DNA of 64,000 nt, from contig NC_040029.1 of assembly GCF_000972845.2 (NCBI RefSeq), forward strand, positions 1,183,332-1,247,331, in the 5' to 3' direction. Source of the stretch: Larimichthys crocea. Taxonomy: Eukaryota; Chordata; Actinopteri; Sciaenidae. The notes beneath the pieces were generated by a model. That model searched no databases and had not been told where the DNA came from. It saw nothing but the letters and a program-made list of their open reading frames with translations. Below, one piece after another: positions 1-12,582 of the stretch (its first letter is position 1; each line of letters begins with the position of its first letter). The translations under genes were made by a program, and so were the position numbers.

Positions 1-353
1 TCCCTGAATGATGCCATCAAAGGTTAGCATCAATAAACGTGCCGCACAGTTTATGTGGAATAAAAATCCGTCCTGAGGGTTGCCTTGTAACATCACATCT
101 TAAATAATTCTCATCTACTCCTGGACATACTAGATGATGGCAGATTTATTCCTTTTTTTTTTCCCTCACATAAGCTAATGGCAACATGAAAACGTTTTGT
201 CTCCAGCTGATTGATTAGAAAATTAGAAGCATGTGACGGCTCTTAAATATGCAAACGATGCCTACGTACGTGATATTGTGTGAGAAGCCTGAGGCTAAAC
301 ATACAGTGCATGCTTCAGGCAAAAAGGCAGTCACCAGCTGAGGATCTAGTATA

Positions 354-913
354 TGGGGTGCCGTTTGTAAAGTGTCTCGCTCTGAAAATAACACCAACAT
401 TTTGTCACATTTAGCTAAAAACAATGTTTGAAAAACTGGTCACTTTTTTGCACATTTAGAACAATATTTGTGAACTAAATCCAAATGTTAAATGTAAAAT
501 CTAAATGCTAAATCTAAATCGAAATGTTAAATATAAATCTAAATGTTAAATATAAATCTAAACCTAAATGTTAAATCTAAATGTTAAATATAAATCTAAA
601 TGTTAAATATAAATCTAAATCTAAATGTTAAATATAAATCTAAATGTTAAATATAAATCTAAATCTAAATGTTGAAGCTAAATGTTAAATATATATCTAA
701 ATGTTAAATATAAATATAAATATAAATGTTGAAGCTAAATGTTTCGGGTGAAACTAAATATTTAGCTAAAATGCAAATTCAAATGCCGGTAACAGGAAGT
801 GCCAAAATAAAAGCTTGAGGAGGTCAGAGCGTGTTTATAGTGGCAAATAACGAATAAAACCCATCTTATCCGGGGAAATGGACTCTTGGACATGGATTAC
901 AAAGGGCACCCCA
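354..913. mobile_element. Non-autonomous TIR element (MITE) with internal AT-rich minisatellite
   Basis: The left end TGGGGTGCCGTTTGTAA and the right end (reverse complement) TGGGGTGCCCTTTGTAA form 17-bp terminal inverted repeats with one mismatch. Both are flanked by TA, as expected for a TA target-site duplication. No coding capacity is visible. The interior is mostly a degenerate minisatellite. The TA flanks suggest a Tc1/mariner- or piggyBac-like mobiliser, but the family is not recognised. Confidence 0.6.
478..745. repeat. AT-rich minisatellite, unit TCTAAATGTTAAATATAAA
   Basis: About 14 degenerate copies of a roughly 19-bp unit made of the sub-words CTAAAT, GTTAAAT and ATAAAT run through this interval. 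It lies wholly inside the TIR element at 354-913. Confidence 0.85.
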
Positions 914-2559
914 TACCAGTAAACAGCATGGTTTATGTATTTCATATTTAGCCCTAGTAACCATGTAATTAAATGTAATTCATACCACAGAATTATATTG
1001 TATTATTATTATTCTACATAAAAGGAATTTGAGGATATGGAGTAACACAAGTCTGGCTGAAGGTGCTTCAGTTTGAGTATATTTGAGTTGCACACAGTGG
1101 ACGTGTCAGTCAAAAAAACACTCAGCCTTTTGTTTTAAACGTAAGTATATGAATATTTATTGAACTCCTTGGCTATGGACCTTGGTATAGATATCAGTAT
1201 GGTCTCCAGTATTATGACAATGGAATAGAGTTGTGAGGACATAGATGTGCACACCACAGCAAACCTATTATGTGATAAATATGTTTGACTTTTTTTTTCA
1301 CATTCATGTTCTGGCCTAAAATATGTACTGTGATATATTAAAAAACAGTAAAGACATGGTAGTCTGATATGAAAGAGAAGATGATGAAGCCCCAGTGCTG
1401 GAAAATACACGATGAATTTGAGACTTTCTCTTCATGGTGGTAATTTCGGTGATCTGGCGCTGCTGAAGAACGTCACTTTTTGTACATCTGTGCCATCACC
1501 TGGAGGGAGCAGAAGGGTTGAAAGGTCAGATTAAAACACAGGTTATTAATAATGTCAGAAAAAAAATATTACAGCTGTCTTCTTTTGTCCTATTTTGACT
1601 AGTAAAGGTCATCAGAGTGTTTCCAGGGGTGCTACTGTTTTTGAGAAAAGTTGCACAAAGACTTTTGTCGGTACGAGCTGTGCATCGCTTGGTGCTGAAC
1701 TTGTATTATTGGTCATGTAGGTGCCATATCTTGATAAGGAAGAAGAATGCGTGGAATAAAAAAGGACCGTATCTTTTTCTGCTACATCACTTTGGATTAC
1801 AAACAGTCCATTGTGAGTCCGATAATGTTTGAGGAGAGCAATGGTAAATCAGTGGAGTACTCTTCTAATTCATCATTTATATGCAGGGATGAGTTCAGAG
1901 CAGCATTAATGTCTTTTGAGGTTTAACATTCAGAGAGCTTTTTCCACCTATTAACTCGAATTTTCACATCTATTTTTGACAGTTTATTACTTACTAAGTT
2001 ATATTCATAAGATTTTCATTTTTGATTTTTAATCAATAGCCATTCAATATATTTACTTTCTATAATTTTCTCATTGTTAGTGACGGGGTCCACCATTCCG
2101 ACCTAAGAATGAGGGATAGACTTTGAAACGTTGTAGCATTAAATATGCATCTACAGATTATTGACAGACTTCTTTATTGAAACATTCGTTTGTTTGTACA
2201 TGTAAACACATGTAACACTTGTTCATCTGTTATATTACTGGCAAAGAAGCTGCTCAATGTTTTGTTTGCTGCCCCTAGAATTCTGGGATCTGTAGTATTA
2301 GGCCCTGAACCTCAGTCGCCTCTGATTGTAAAAATAGCATCCTGCCTGATCAGGGCCTAAATCACACCTGCTGTTACCACGGTAATCATCGTAATATCAT
2401 AATTACTACCTCATAATTACCTGCTTTTGCTCTGAATGTCAGATTCATATTCAAGTAATCTTATTTCAAAATATCCTCTAACCACATCAAGACAATGGCC
2501 CTCCCTCCAATCAGAAATCTGCTTCCCGAGGTTGAATTATTGAATTCTGATTGAAACTG

Positions 2560-2782
2560 CTACACTTTGTTCGATGATGAGAGTGGAAGCGCACCGTCAA
2601 AACAGATGAAGTTTGCGTGATCTTCACACGAGTGATCCGTCCAGTGGAAGGGGGCGCTGGTTTCAATGCCGCCACAAGGACTGCTCGACTGCCTGATGGG
2701 GCTTTGAGTTTGGTGTCTCCAGTGGCTGTAGTCATTAGGATCATCGCCAGACATCCAAAACCACTTCTCACCCATCAGGTAC
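2560..2782 (-). other. C-type lectin-like domain, terminal exon
   Basis: The exon continues YLMGEKWFWMSGDDPNDYSH, includes the SSSPCGGIE cysteine and ends WTDHSCEDHANFICF plus a short hydrophilic tail and TAG. Canonical WND appears as WTD, and no clear EPN or QPD calcium motif is present, so calcium-dependent sugar binding by this domain is doubtful. A possible polyadenylation signal (AATAAA on the coding strand) is at 2173-2178. Confidence 0.82.
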
Positions 2783-5700
2783 CTAAAAGACACGGCTTGA
2801 TACTTGAACTTTTCTTTGGTTTAGAGTACAGAATGTGAGCAGCATGTGAAACGCAGCGGCCACAAACAGTGGAAAGTATAACATGTAGCAGCTTCTCCCT
2901 CGTGGAGGTGGATCTTCCTATTAATATGGCACTTTGTCACAATCTGAGCTTATTGACTGTGACTTTTGTTTGATTATTATTGCTCCTTTATGGCCTGTTG
3001 TTAACGTACCAGATGGCTGTCTGGCGGTGCAGCGTTGTTATAAATGGCTCTGATATCACACTAATGAGAGTGAATTATCTTTGAGATTGGAAAAATTGTG
3101 ACCGTGAAGATGCTACAGGTTCAAATATGGTTTGGGAATTATAATAACTTTTGTTCGTCTGTCCCAAACTAAATATTTTTACTTCACTTTCTCATTAAAT
3201 TAACATTCAAATATTTTCCACTTCACCAGGTGCCATCCAGAAAGAATTGTTGAGGTGTTTAAATCTCTGGACCAGATGGGAAAACATAAGCCGGGAAACC
3301 CAGAACAAAACTCTCCACCTCTCTAACAACTACTCCTCGTGTACTCTTCCACTTGGCACCCTAAACCCGACTCTTCCCGCGGAGATGCTCGGCGGTAAAC
3401 AGTGGCAGATTGCTGTTACACCTGGCAGTGTCCAAGTGAAAATGCATGTAAGTTTGTGATTGTAGAGGCAAGGAGTTGCTTAAACAGGACACGCCGCTCA
3501 ATAAATCTTCCCTGGATCAATAAAGGTGAAAAACAACACCTCACAATTAAACTAACAATGTCGTGCCATCTGATAAATCTTAGAGCAGGGTTGGAGGAGT
3601 CGTGGAAAGAGCAGCATAATCAAATGTACTCGAGTTAAATTAAAATATATCTACTTTAAACTCAGGGTTGTAGTTTGATAAAAGAATACTTTTGGAACAC
3701 AATAGAAAAGATAAAAAAAGTGCACAAATAGAGAGAGAAAGGCAGATTACACTAGTCTCTTCCCTGATAAATGTTTCACAGTAGTCCAAAATCTAACTCT
3801 TTGTATGGAAGTTCAATTCTGCCAAGGTAAAAAAATAAAAAATAAAAAAAATAAAAACACTCATGGGAAGTCAAGAATTTGACACAGTACCTCCTAACTT
3901 CAACTTTAAGTGGTAATTTGGGGATAGCATAGTACTACGTAATTTTGACTTAGTTTCAAAAACTTTACATTTATTATCTCATAATTTTGGGATACTTAAT
4001 TTTGGGAGTTCCTAAGTCAACATTATGACTTATTAATTCATTAATTTTGCCTTTGTGTCATTATATTGACTTCCATTTTCATTAAAAAAGAAAAATACAC
4101 ATTAAAAATCAGGCACGATAAAAATAAAAGATATGGTATATCAAAATTATGAGATACAAAATGCGCCGTGGTCCGTTTCGGAAAGAATATGCGTCTCTCT
4201 GCCCATGTCAGTTTACACAGAGCAGTAAGTCACATATACTCAGTCAGTGAGTATTTTCATTTCTATCTGCCTTTTATCTTGGTGGAAATGGGCTCCCATA
4301 TAAGCTTATGTAGATCCAGCAATACACTAAATCTGTATCTGATGTGGTTTTTATTGTAACATCAATATGTACTGAAGAAAATGTAAAAATAAAAGTACAA
4401 AAAAGTCAAGCCTGACAAACAGATTTTGTTATTAGACAGAGTACCTGCGCAGTCCCAACCAAACATGTTCGGTGACGGGGAACGTGGGGTTTCCCAGCAG
4501 CTCCTCCACCTTCGTCTGCTCCTCTCCGTTGCGTATGCTGAGCAGGTCCCGGTGGAAGTCTCTGCAATAGAACAGGGCATCCGACCAAGACAGCTTTTTG
4601 TCCACCAATATTATGCTCCCACCATTCACCCCCACACTTAAGGAGGGCGAAGGAGCCTGGTAGAGTTCTGGAAAATGTGAGCAACATACATTTGATTTGA
4701 AGAGGCTGCAGCAGAGACAGCCAACCTACTTTTTTAATTAGAAGGTCCAGAGTGTCAGAATCAGGAAGAAATATTCTGTACTCGGGTTTAGAATCACAGA
4801 AATAAATTCTTGTAATGTTGAAGCTGTCTGCCTGCCACTTCCTAGTGTTCCCCCCTTGCTTTCCCTTCCTTTGCGTCTGTTTTGTCCCTTTCACCTACAG
4901 CTCATCATCTAATCAACCAATGCAGTACACAATGATCAGCCATGGTGTCATGTCCACCTGCCAAACATTGTGTAGGTCCCATAAAACAGCCCTGACCCAT
5001 CGGGGCATGGACTCCACAAGACCTCTGGATTGGATTCAGATCTGGGGAATTTGGAGGCCAAGTCAACGCCTTGAATTCATTGTTGTGCTCAAACCATTTT
5101 TTGCATTGGGCAAGGCCCACAGTCTGGAATACTGTTTGCATGGAAGGGTGTGCATAGTCTCAACAATGCTTAGGTAGGTAGTACGTGTCGAAGTAGTACT
5201 AATATAACCCACCCACACTGACAAGATAATTGTTGGTTTTCACTTCAGTCAGTAGTCATAATGTTATGGCTGACCAGTATATAACCCCGGTTCACCTTCC
5301 ACCAGATTGTTCAGCTCCCCCTGGTGGTAACAACGTTACGGTCAAGTTCGGATTGACTCACCTCCATACACTTCCACTTCACACACAGACATAACAGATT
5401 GTGGGTCAGAGCCACTGTGATATAGGTTGACCACCCGACCTATCATGCCTCCACAGTCGAAAGTACTGGTACCTCCGTTTGGGATGGAGTCGATGACAGT
5501 ACACCTGAGAAAAAAAGACAAAAATTACAGGATGATTCTGGTTTAATAAAAGATGCTGCAACTACAACTGAAATTCTTACAGGCCAGAACTAAACAAGTA
5601 CTGTAGACCCATGATTTAAAAAAAAAAAATCAATCAGGCAAGTCGCCTTAGACTTTCCCTGAATTATGAAATTTAATTTTACCAACTTTCTCACGAGGAA

Positions 5701-6523
5701 AGGTAGAAGCAAGAGGAGCATTTCACCCAGAACTCCACTCTCGACTCATCAAGTGGAATTATTTTTGTTTTAACAACTTTTAGACTGGTCACATGAACAA
5801 TGTAAGGAAATACAAACATGTGGTATTCTCCAGGATTACCTTGGGTTGTTGTTGCCGTTGTTGTCTAGGGAATTCCCAATAAGGATCTCGGCTTTATTGA
5901 TCCTCTCACCTACTATATTTCTGTTGGTGATGCTAATAGATGAGATACTATACATGGCGGGCAAGAGTAAACTCCACCAGCTGTTCAGTCGATCATATGT
6001 ATGGGTGCAGAATCCAGCTTCGTAATATGTGTTTTTATTGCCATCAATTGCGTGTGAAGCATCACCGAGGGGTATTGTTGATGACTGAGTTGCTGTTCCA
6101 CTGGGCGCCACGTTTGGGAGTGTGTTAGCTTGGTGGTGACAAAAAAACAAACAGAAAAAAACACAAAACATTTGAGTAGTTGGTGTGTAATGAAGTTGGA
6201 TACATCCTTCCAGAAACTTTTTAACTTTGGACATGACCAAATATGACAAAATATGAGCAGCCCACATTTTCTCAACCAAATCTAGTATTTACAGTTTGAT
6301 TAATAACCTTAATTACTCTTTGAGCTAAAATATCTGTGTTATGTGTGTTTTCAACAGGGTCACTTCTCTCCATGAGGGGGCCGCTGTACTAGCAGAACAT
6401 AATTCATTTTTTAAAGCTTGATGGGTTTATGGTTATGTTCTCCTCAGGAATGTGAACGCTAGCTGCACACGGGGGACAAAAAAAAAAGATTTTCTTACCT
6501 GTGATGCGGCAGAGGAGCCATAA
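2560..6523 (-). CDS. Composite F-type (fucolectin) / C-type lectin-like protein, one exon frameshifted
   Basis: Seen: five minus-strand exons. They are 6499-6523 (hydrophobic LWLLCRITA, end of a signal peptide), 5840-6128 and 5362-5505 (F-type lectin domain), then 4445-4667 and 2560-2782 (C-type lectin-like domain, stop TAG 2560-2562). All junctions agree in phase. Exon 5362-5505 has 144 nt where 143 would keep the frame, because a run of four T (coding strand, near 5459-5462) follows AGTAC. The literal translation stops in that exon. Known: F-type lectins bind fucose and act in innate recognition in fish; C-type domains bind carbohydrate when the calcium residues are present. Inferred: a secreted two-domain lectin, or its fresh pseudogene. 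The start-codon exon, upstream of 6523, was not found. Confidence 0.75.
4445..4667 (-). other. C-type lectin-like domain, first exon
   Basis: The exon encodes IILVDKKLSWSDALFYCRDF followed by HRDLLSIRNGEEQTKVEELL and ends HVWLGLRR. This is the standard first half of a CTLD: the W-x-A-x-x-YC motif, the L-x-S-I/V segment and the WxGLRR strand. It follows the F-type domain after a short proline/serine linker (YQAPSPSLSVG). Confidence 0.85.
4893..5282 (-). mobile_element. Tc1-type transposon fragment
   Basis: The minus strand encodes KKWFEHNNEFKALTWPPNSP followed by DLNPIQ. This is the W-P-x-x-SPDLNPI signature around the second catalytic aspartate of Tc1-family transposases. The frame is disrupted after it and the rest of the gene is missing. 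The segment ending near 5282 (TCATAATGTTATGGCTGACC) resembles the terminal part of the same element. It lies in the intron between the F-type and C-type domains of the lectin gene. Confidence 0.7.
5362..6128 (-). other. F-type lectin (fucolectin) domain exons
   Basis: The first exon reads NTLPNVAPSGTATQSS, HAIDGNKNTYYEAGFCTHTY, SISSISITNRNIVGERI and IGNSLDNNGNNNP. The second reads CTVIDSIPNGGTSTF and, after the frame break, DCGGMIGRVVNLY and SVCEVEVYG. Family knowledge: the fucose site uses a His in the CTH motif and two Arg in the N-R-x(6)-R-I motif; all three are present. The usual adjacent Cys-Cys pair between the two arginines is replaced here by Ile-Val, and the usual WWRVDL is WWSLLL. 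Confidence 0.85.
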
Positions 6524-9500
6524 CTGGAAGAAAAGGTCTATGAAATGAAAAAGAAAATCTCAATGTTTCTGTTCTCTCAATTTGTTTTACATCGTCCTTT
6601 CTACTATAAATCATCCAACAAATACCTCAATCTAAATCATACTCTATATTTGTGCGTGTCCTAGTGATGAGTTAAATGTTGCACAAAGGTAGACTACAAA
6701 AAAAACATAATTTTAAATAAGTTGTATGATCAGTTTGTTCATACATGTGGCTCTAATAGCATTAGCATTTTGATTCAGAAACACAGTGGATGCTTCTCTG
6801 TGCCGTCAGTACTCATCTACAATAGTTAAATGTCAGATTTCACAGAATTTAGGAAATATTCGGGCTGTTTAACTTTACACAAAAAAACATCTGTGGCCAC
6901 AACTCTTCCTTTTTTACCAGCAATCATTTCGTCAACTTGTATAAAAACTGTCGCTGTGAGACACAGAGGGCTTTTTTAAATTCAGATAGTCTGTGTACTG
7001 ACGCTGCTGACAAATCAGCTATTGAAATAAAGAAAGTGGGAAAAAAGAAAGACTGAATTAGGAGCCTCTGATGGACTTTCAAGGATAGACAGAACCACAA
7101 AACCGGTACATCACGACAGCTGAATTACAGTACACAGTGGTGGCTGTGGCAGGTAAGAACTGAGATTTGTTGGTCAACTTAAGGAGGATAAGGTCTGGAG
7201 GTCATATTCAAATGAGTCAAAATAATGATGTACATGCAAACCAGTGTCTGTACATGTAAATCACCCCAATTACTGGTGATTGATGGGGCCTGCGTGCCTT
7301 TGGTAAATGATGCCGACCTAAATCCAAATAGTGTGTGTCATTGCTGTGTGCTGATTGATTCTTCATAATTATTTAAGTCCACTTACATCTTTATTACTTG
7401 TTAACCGTCTATTGTCTATTTTTCATATTCTCATTGCCATTGGGATTGTCTTGTTACAATATGTATTCATCTTTCTATTAGAAACATTTCTTTAGCCGCT
7501 GTCTATGTGTACGGGAGCACTGTTTTCTAGTAATTGCTTTCTTACTAGCAGCCAGTAAAACCTTAACCAAGTACTTATCTTCTTTTTAGTACACTTTCAG
7601 ATTATCAAAGTATTTTAGATCCAACGGTCTCTTTCAATACTTAAGTGTTTCCCAGTACTGCTCAGTCTTTGGCCAGCCAAATCAAGAGTCAAGCGTTCCC
7701 CTTCCACATCCATATGCTGCGTCTTTCACATTACACTATTGATCACAGAGAGATTTTACAACTACCTCTAGATTCCATTGACGCTAAAATGACTGTCAGT
7801 TTGTTTTCGTGTGTTTCATACGAGCATCTGAAACATCCTGCATGATGAAAGGATGGACTGCTCCTGATCCAAAAGCTTCCATATTAGACTATAACGCGTA
7901 TAATGTCTATGTAAGTGACGTGCCCTTAGCTTGCTCTGAAGTTCAAATACAAATGTATGCAGATGATGATGCAGACATTTGGGGCTTGTACGAGCATAAA
8001 TACATGAGTTGCAGCTCATTTGGATGTGGTGACAGATGCTGGCTGACCTTTTTCTTGCATCTACTTTCTCTCATTTTAATTGCCAATATAGTCAGTCTCA
8101 CAGCATAGCTGCTGCCTTTGACTTGTGCTTTGTTTGTTTTTCGTCATAGAGATCATAGAATAATGATTTCATCTGCAGCTCGCTGGTTTGGAAATGCCTG
8201 CTGGTCAACATGGTATTCATGAGCTGCAATCAAATTTCATATTCGTGTTGTCGTCTGACAGGAACAGAAGGAATATGTAAATGAGAACTATGGTGTGAAC
8301 TCAGCAGCATGATAACCGAGCAAAAGAGGAGACTTCATCTTGAATCAATAAAACACATAAAACTCACATTTCTTTTAGTGATTTGATCTTAGCTTTCCAA
8401 CAATTCAAAACCATACTCACAATAGATGTCTTTGCAGGTCATCGGCCTCAGCATGCTTCCAAAATCCGAAAATCCTGACTACTTGTAACCTACTCCAGGT
8501 CTTTCCATTTTATAGCACATTAAATGATGCATGTAAATAGATGTATGTAAATAAATAGATTTGGCTGTGCTATGCCAAACATTGGAATTATCTAATCAAA
8601 TCAAACAAATCAAAAGCTTCTTCAGTTCTTTATCTCTCTGGGGGACTTATCCTTCAGTTTACATGTACACAAATAGTCCATTAAAAGCTTGAAGGTCAGG
8701 TTATAGCATCTCATCACGCCACCTTCTTCTGCAAATGCTGAACAGCACCTGAGAGAAGTATTAGTGCCACCAGCTCTCTATGGATCAACTGCTAATATAC
8801 ACATAAACATGTTAATTTACACTTCCTTTAGTACATTTGCACTACATGTGGATGGGAAAGGGTGAAAAAGGGTTCAAATCTTTAACACTGCATTGTATTT
8901 TATGAGCTTATCATATGTTTGTTATTATAAAATGTCAATCTATAAAGGAACCTGTAACTCCATTAGTACTCCTTTCATTGGGATAGGAGATACAGACACG
9001 ATATGGAGCAAGTCTGAGTTGTTTTGTTTATTATAAATTCCACTCAGTGTCATTTTTAATTAGACTTTTTTTTTTTTTTGCAATTTGATGTTGGAGCGCT
9101 CGAGTGTTTTTAAGTGCAGCTCCTGCTGAGAATTAATAATGAACCCGATGATTCTTCAAAAGAGAAACAGCTCTCTGAGGGTCCTTAACGAAATGAATTG
9201 TCGCCTTAATTTCATTTGGCACTAAGTTAACATGATGGAAGAGTGCACAGTGTGTGCTCGCATTGTGTTCATTTCTCAGAATTCAATCACTGCAGCTTTG
9301 CAGCATGTACATATTCATATAATACACATGTATTTGTTGTGATTGCATTATTCATGATGAGAAAATAGCAGTAGTAGATAGTAGACAATAGTAGACTAAC
9401 AGCCAAACACCAAGACACAGCAGCCAGCTTTTATTACTTACTCGCCCAACAGCAGTCAGCCCAGCTCGGCGCCTTTTATTTCTTTGCTTCCTCCCTTGTC

Positions 9501-11824
9501 CTCTTTACCTCTGCTGAGCGTCACTCCTCTGCATCTCCCCCTGCCACGGGCCTGAAAATCTCCTCTTCCCGCCAATCCAAAAGGTCCTGTGCTAGCAGTG
9601 TGAACACGAAGACGACACAAACGCCCCCCGGTGGTCTGAGCTCAGTCTGGGCAGACCAGCTAACGGACTGAGCTTACATTAGCTAACAGCAGCTACACTC
9701 AGCAGCAGTTTACTGTCCATCAGAAACTAAGAGTGGGCAGAATGGGAATAGAAGAGTATCAGTGCAACATCAAGCTGTTATTTTAAGGTATTTATCTCAT
9801 TTTGGTATTCCAGATTCCTGGAAAAGACTGGAAATTGAAACTAAATCTACATACCAGCAACTCTCAACATCACTTGGCAATAAATAGTCACACATAATTG
9901 CAGGAAAATGACATTTTTAATATAATTAAAAAAAACATTACCCTCACTTGTAGGTCGCAGCGGTCCACTGAGCCTCTCGTCATTACTCCAGGTTTCAATA
10001 AAATCACTCAAATATGTGAAACTGAAACATTTATTGAATGAATTTGTTTCTACTTTATTATGAAGAGGCTCATACACACACTCCAGGAGGCAAGTACTGC
10101 TATTTCCCTAATGCCTGTTATTTAAAAGCTTTGCAGGTTTTAAATGGAGTGGTTTAAACATGTTTTAGTCTTTATCTGCCTCTTTATGCTGTTAAGTCAT
10201 AAGCAGAAATGTTTACCATTTGCATATCCCCCCTGCTGTGAGAGGCGTGGTGGCTGTTTGTGAATGTATACTCGCTCTTTGCGTGTGCTGCGGGAAATAA
10301 ACAGCTACAAAATGATATTAATGGAAGTGAGAGACTTTTTGAAATGAAAAGAAGTCATAATGTTTGGTGTGTGGCTTTGAACAGAAAGATTTTGTTCGCC
10401 TTATGATTGATGTCTTAATACAGCAGGGAATACCTGATGCAAGTTCCATTTCTCAACACCTCGGTGAGGATAAGATCATTTCAAATTTGTCTTGAAACAC
10501 GGGCGGAAAAAGACAAAAGTCCTTTGCAAAGTTTTTCATTTTCTTTCTGCCGTGCGCGTGATGAAGGGTTATTATGATGTGGGTTCATTAGCATATTTCA
10601 TATCCTGCTGCGGAGCGTTTTCAGCTCTCTATCTGTCTACATCGACGGAGACAAGACGCAAGGTATTGAACGCTGGCTTGAGGAGAGCTTGCGTGAGAAA
10701 AGCCATCACGTCAACACACACACACCACGGTAAACATACAAACAATGCTGGCTCATCGTTCAAAATGTGCACACACAACCATTAGTCAGCGTGAGAGCCT
10801 CAAAGCGTGTAATAACACATTTAAATAAATACCAACACACAGCATTTCATACACTCGCATACAATCTGTCAAGTCACCAAAGCTGCCTCCACAAACACAC
10901 ACACCTGCTTTGTCAAATACTCGGATACAAGCAGAATGATAACTCCTGCGATCATCAGCAGCATGAAATATGTAGCAATGTCTCTCACACGCACGTACGC
11001 CGTGATTTTTGTGTGTCAGAGCTGAGTTTTCAGGCAGTAAAAAGGAGGGGAGGAAGATGAAAGCAGGGTTGAGCAGCTCGTTCTTCCTCCCCATCTCTTC
11101 TGTCATGTTCACCACAGAGAGTCCTGATAGGTGCGCGCACGCCCTCGCTCAGAGGCTTAAGTGTAGACACTCGCGTGCGGGGTTCGTGGAGGAGTGCTGC
11201 GGCAATAATTAGATTTCACTTCAAAGGAACGCGTGGTTGTTTCGGCGGGAGACGGAGGGGGAGGACGTGTGATTGGCTACTCGAAACTCGCAGGTGTGGG
11301 ACTCTGAGATACTGGACCATTCTCTTCTGTTGAAACTCTGCATATCTATGTCTCTGTGTATACATATCTGACTCCTCTAGTTCAAACATCCATCTCTTTG
11401 ACATCAAACTAAGCGTGTGAGTAAAGGAATCAGAGGTGGGGAGACGTCTGCTCTGAGATGCAGATGACATAGTCGACTATGAGAAAACACCTAACCATAG
11501 CTCCATATTAAGTGATTTTTCTTTTTATGTGTGTATGAAGCACTTTATTACAATCACCCACAGTAGACAGTTTGTACAGTAGCCCAGCTTTTGGAGAAAC
11601 GGAAGTAGAGCAAAGCACTGCTAAAGATCCGTTTAAGAGTACGCGACTGTGCCTTGCCGTCAGACAGCCCTTTCCCTTGGCGCTGTCCTGTCCACAGCAG
11701 TGCTTTGTTCTACTTCCCTCTGCTTCTCAGACCACACAGACCACTGACTACTGTAGGTAACACACTGACTATGCATAAATGCTTCTACATCAAAAACCCT
11801 TTAACGACGTACACAAGCTATATA

Positions 11825-12582
11825 CAGGGTTCCCACACCTTTTTCATGAACAAATTCAAGCACTTTTCAAGCACCTTCAAGCACCAGTTTTTCCATTTTT
11901 CCAGCCCCTTTGAATAGGTAGCCTACTAGTTGTGTTTGCCATGATGGTCATGGGAAGCGCAGCGGTGCCACTGTATGGCATAATAATATGGGTCTAATTA
12001 GCATTATTTCATATGGTGGTAGATTGACTGTTTTGATTTTTAACTAATTGTGAATTGGCTTGTATTCTCAGCTTGTGAGCGGTGTATTGTGTAACTACCA
12101 TAGCGCAATAACAGTGACAAATGCCTGAAGGGGGCTAAAGTATGTCTATCAGCAAGGACCATCACACAGACCCAATCCACACTTACTGCCCCTGTCCATT
12201 AACAAGATACATGCTAGTGCTGCTTGATGATCAACCAGTATGCTTTGCTTTGTACCAGCCCCAGGAAGACAAAATACAGACAAGAGACACTCATGATTTA
12301 CTGGAATGTAATGTATCAGGTGTCGATAGTAGTCTACTGTTATTTCTCGGCAGAACACCAAGCGAGTATGATAACTGAGTTCTGCATGTAAAGGCATCGG
12401 ATCAAGCGCGTAGCCGCTTAGGAAACATTTTTTGTTTTCTCTTGGTTTATTGAGATAGGCATCACACAAATTTCAAGCATTTTCAAGCACTTCACAAAAA
12501 ATTCAAGCATTTTCACAACCTTGAAAACACTGAATTGAAATTCAAGCATTTTCAAGGAATTCAAGCACCCATGGGAACCCTG
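11825..12582. mobile_element. Non-autonomous TIR element with CAGGGTTCCC ends
   Basis: The left end is CAGGGTTCCCACACC and the right end is ATGGGAACCCTG. Both sides continue with degenerate runs of TTCAAGCA / TTTTCAAG words, typical of a widespread fish element. The flanks are TATATA-rich on both sides, so a target duplication cannot be defined cleanly. The middle (about 11920-12450) is unrelated sequence without a convincing gene. The CAGGG ends suggest the hAT superfamily, which is inference only. Confidence 0.6.

Larger units (their letters stand above)
1..2172. other. Intergenic region downstream of the lectin gene
   Basis: No gene could be supported on either strand. The only structured content I see is the TIR element with an internal minisatellite at 354-913. 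The open frames here are short, lack recognisable motifs and do not connect by splicing. Confidence 0.5.

Noticed and set aside
4406..4894. 162-codon minus-strand frame over the CTLD exon
   Set aside because: It is a shifted frame over the exon 4445-4667. The CTLD motifs are in another frame that fits the splice phases.
8160..9250. Possible conserved non-coding elements in the spacer
   Set aside because: The look of the sequence alone (long AT-rich unique blocks with TAATTA-like words) is not evidence; a multi-species alignment would be needed.
9421..9740. GC-richer block as a possible LTR or CpG island promoter
   Set aside because: No terminal repeats, no primer-binding site and too few CpG to support either.
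11009..11470. Open frames near 11.0-11.5 kb on both strands
   Set aside because: No known motif, no splice partners, and composition like the surrounding spacer.
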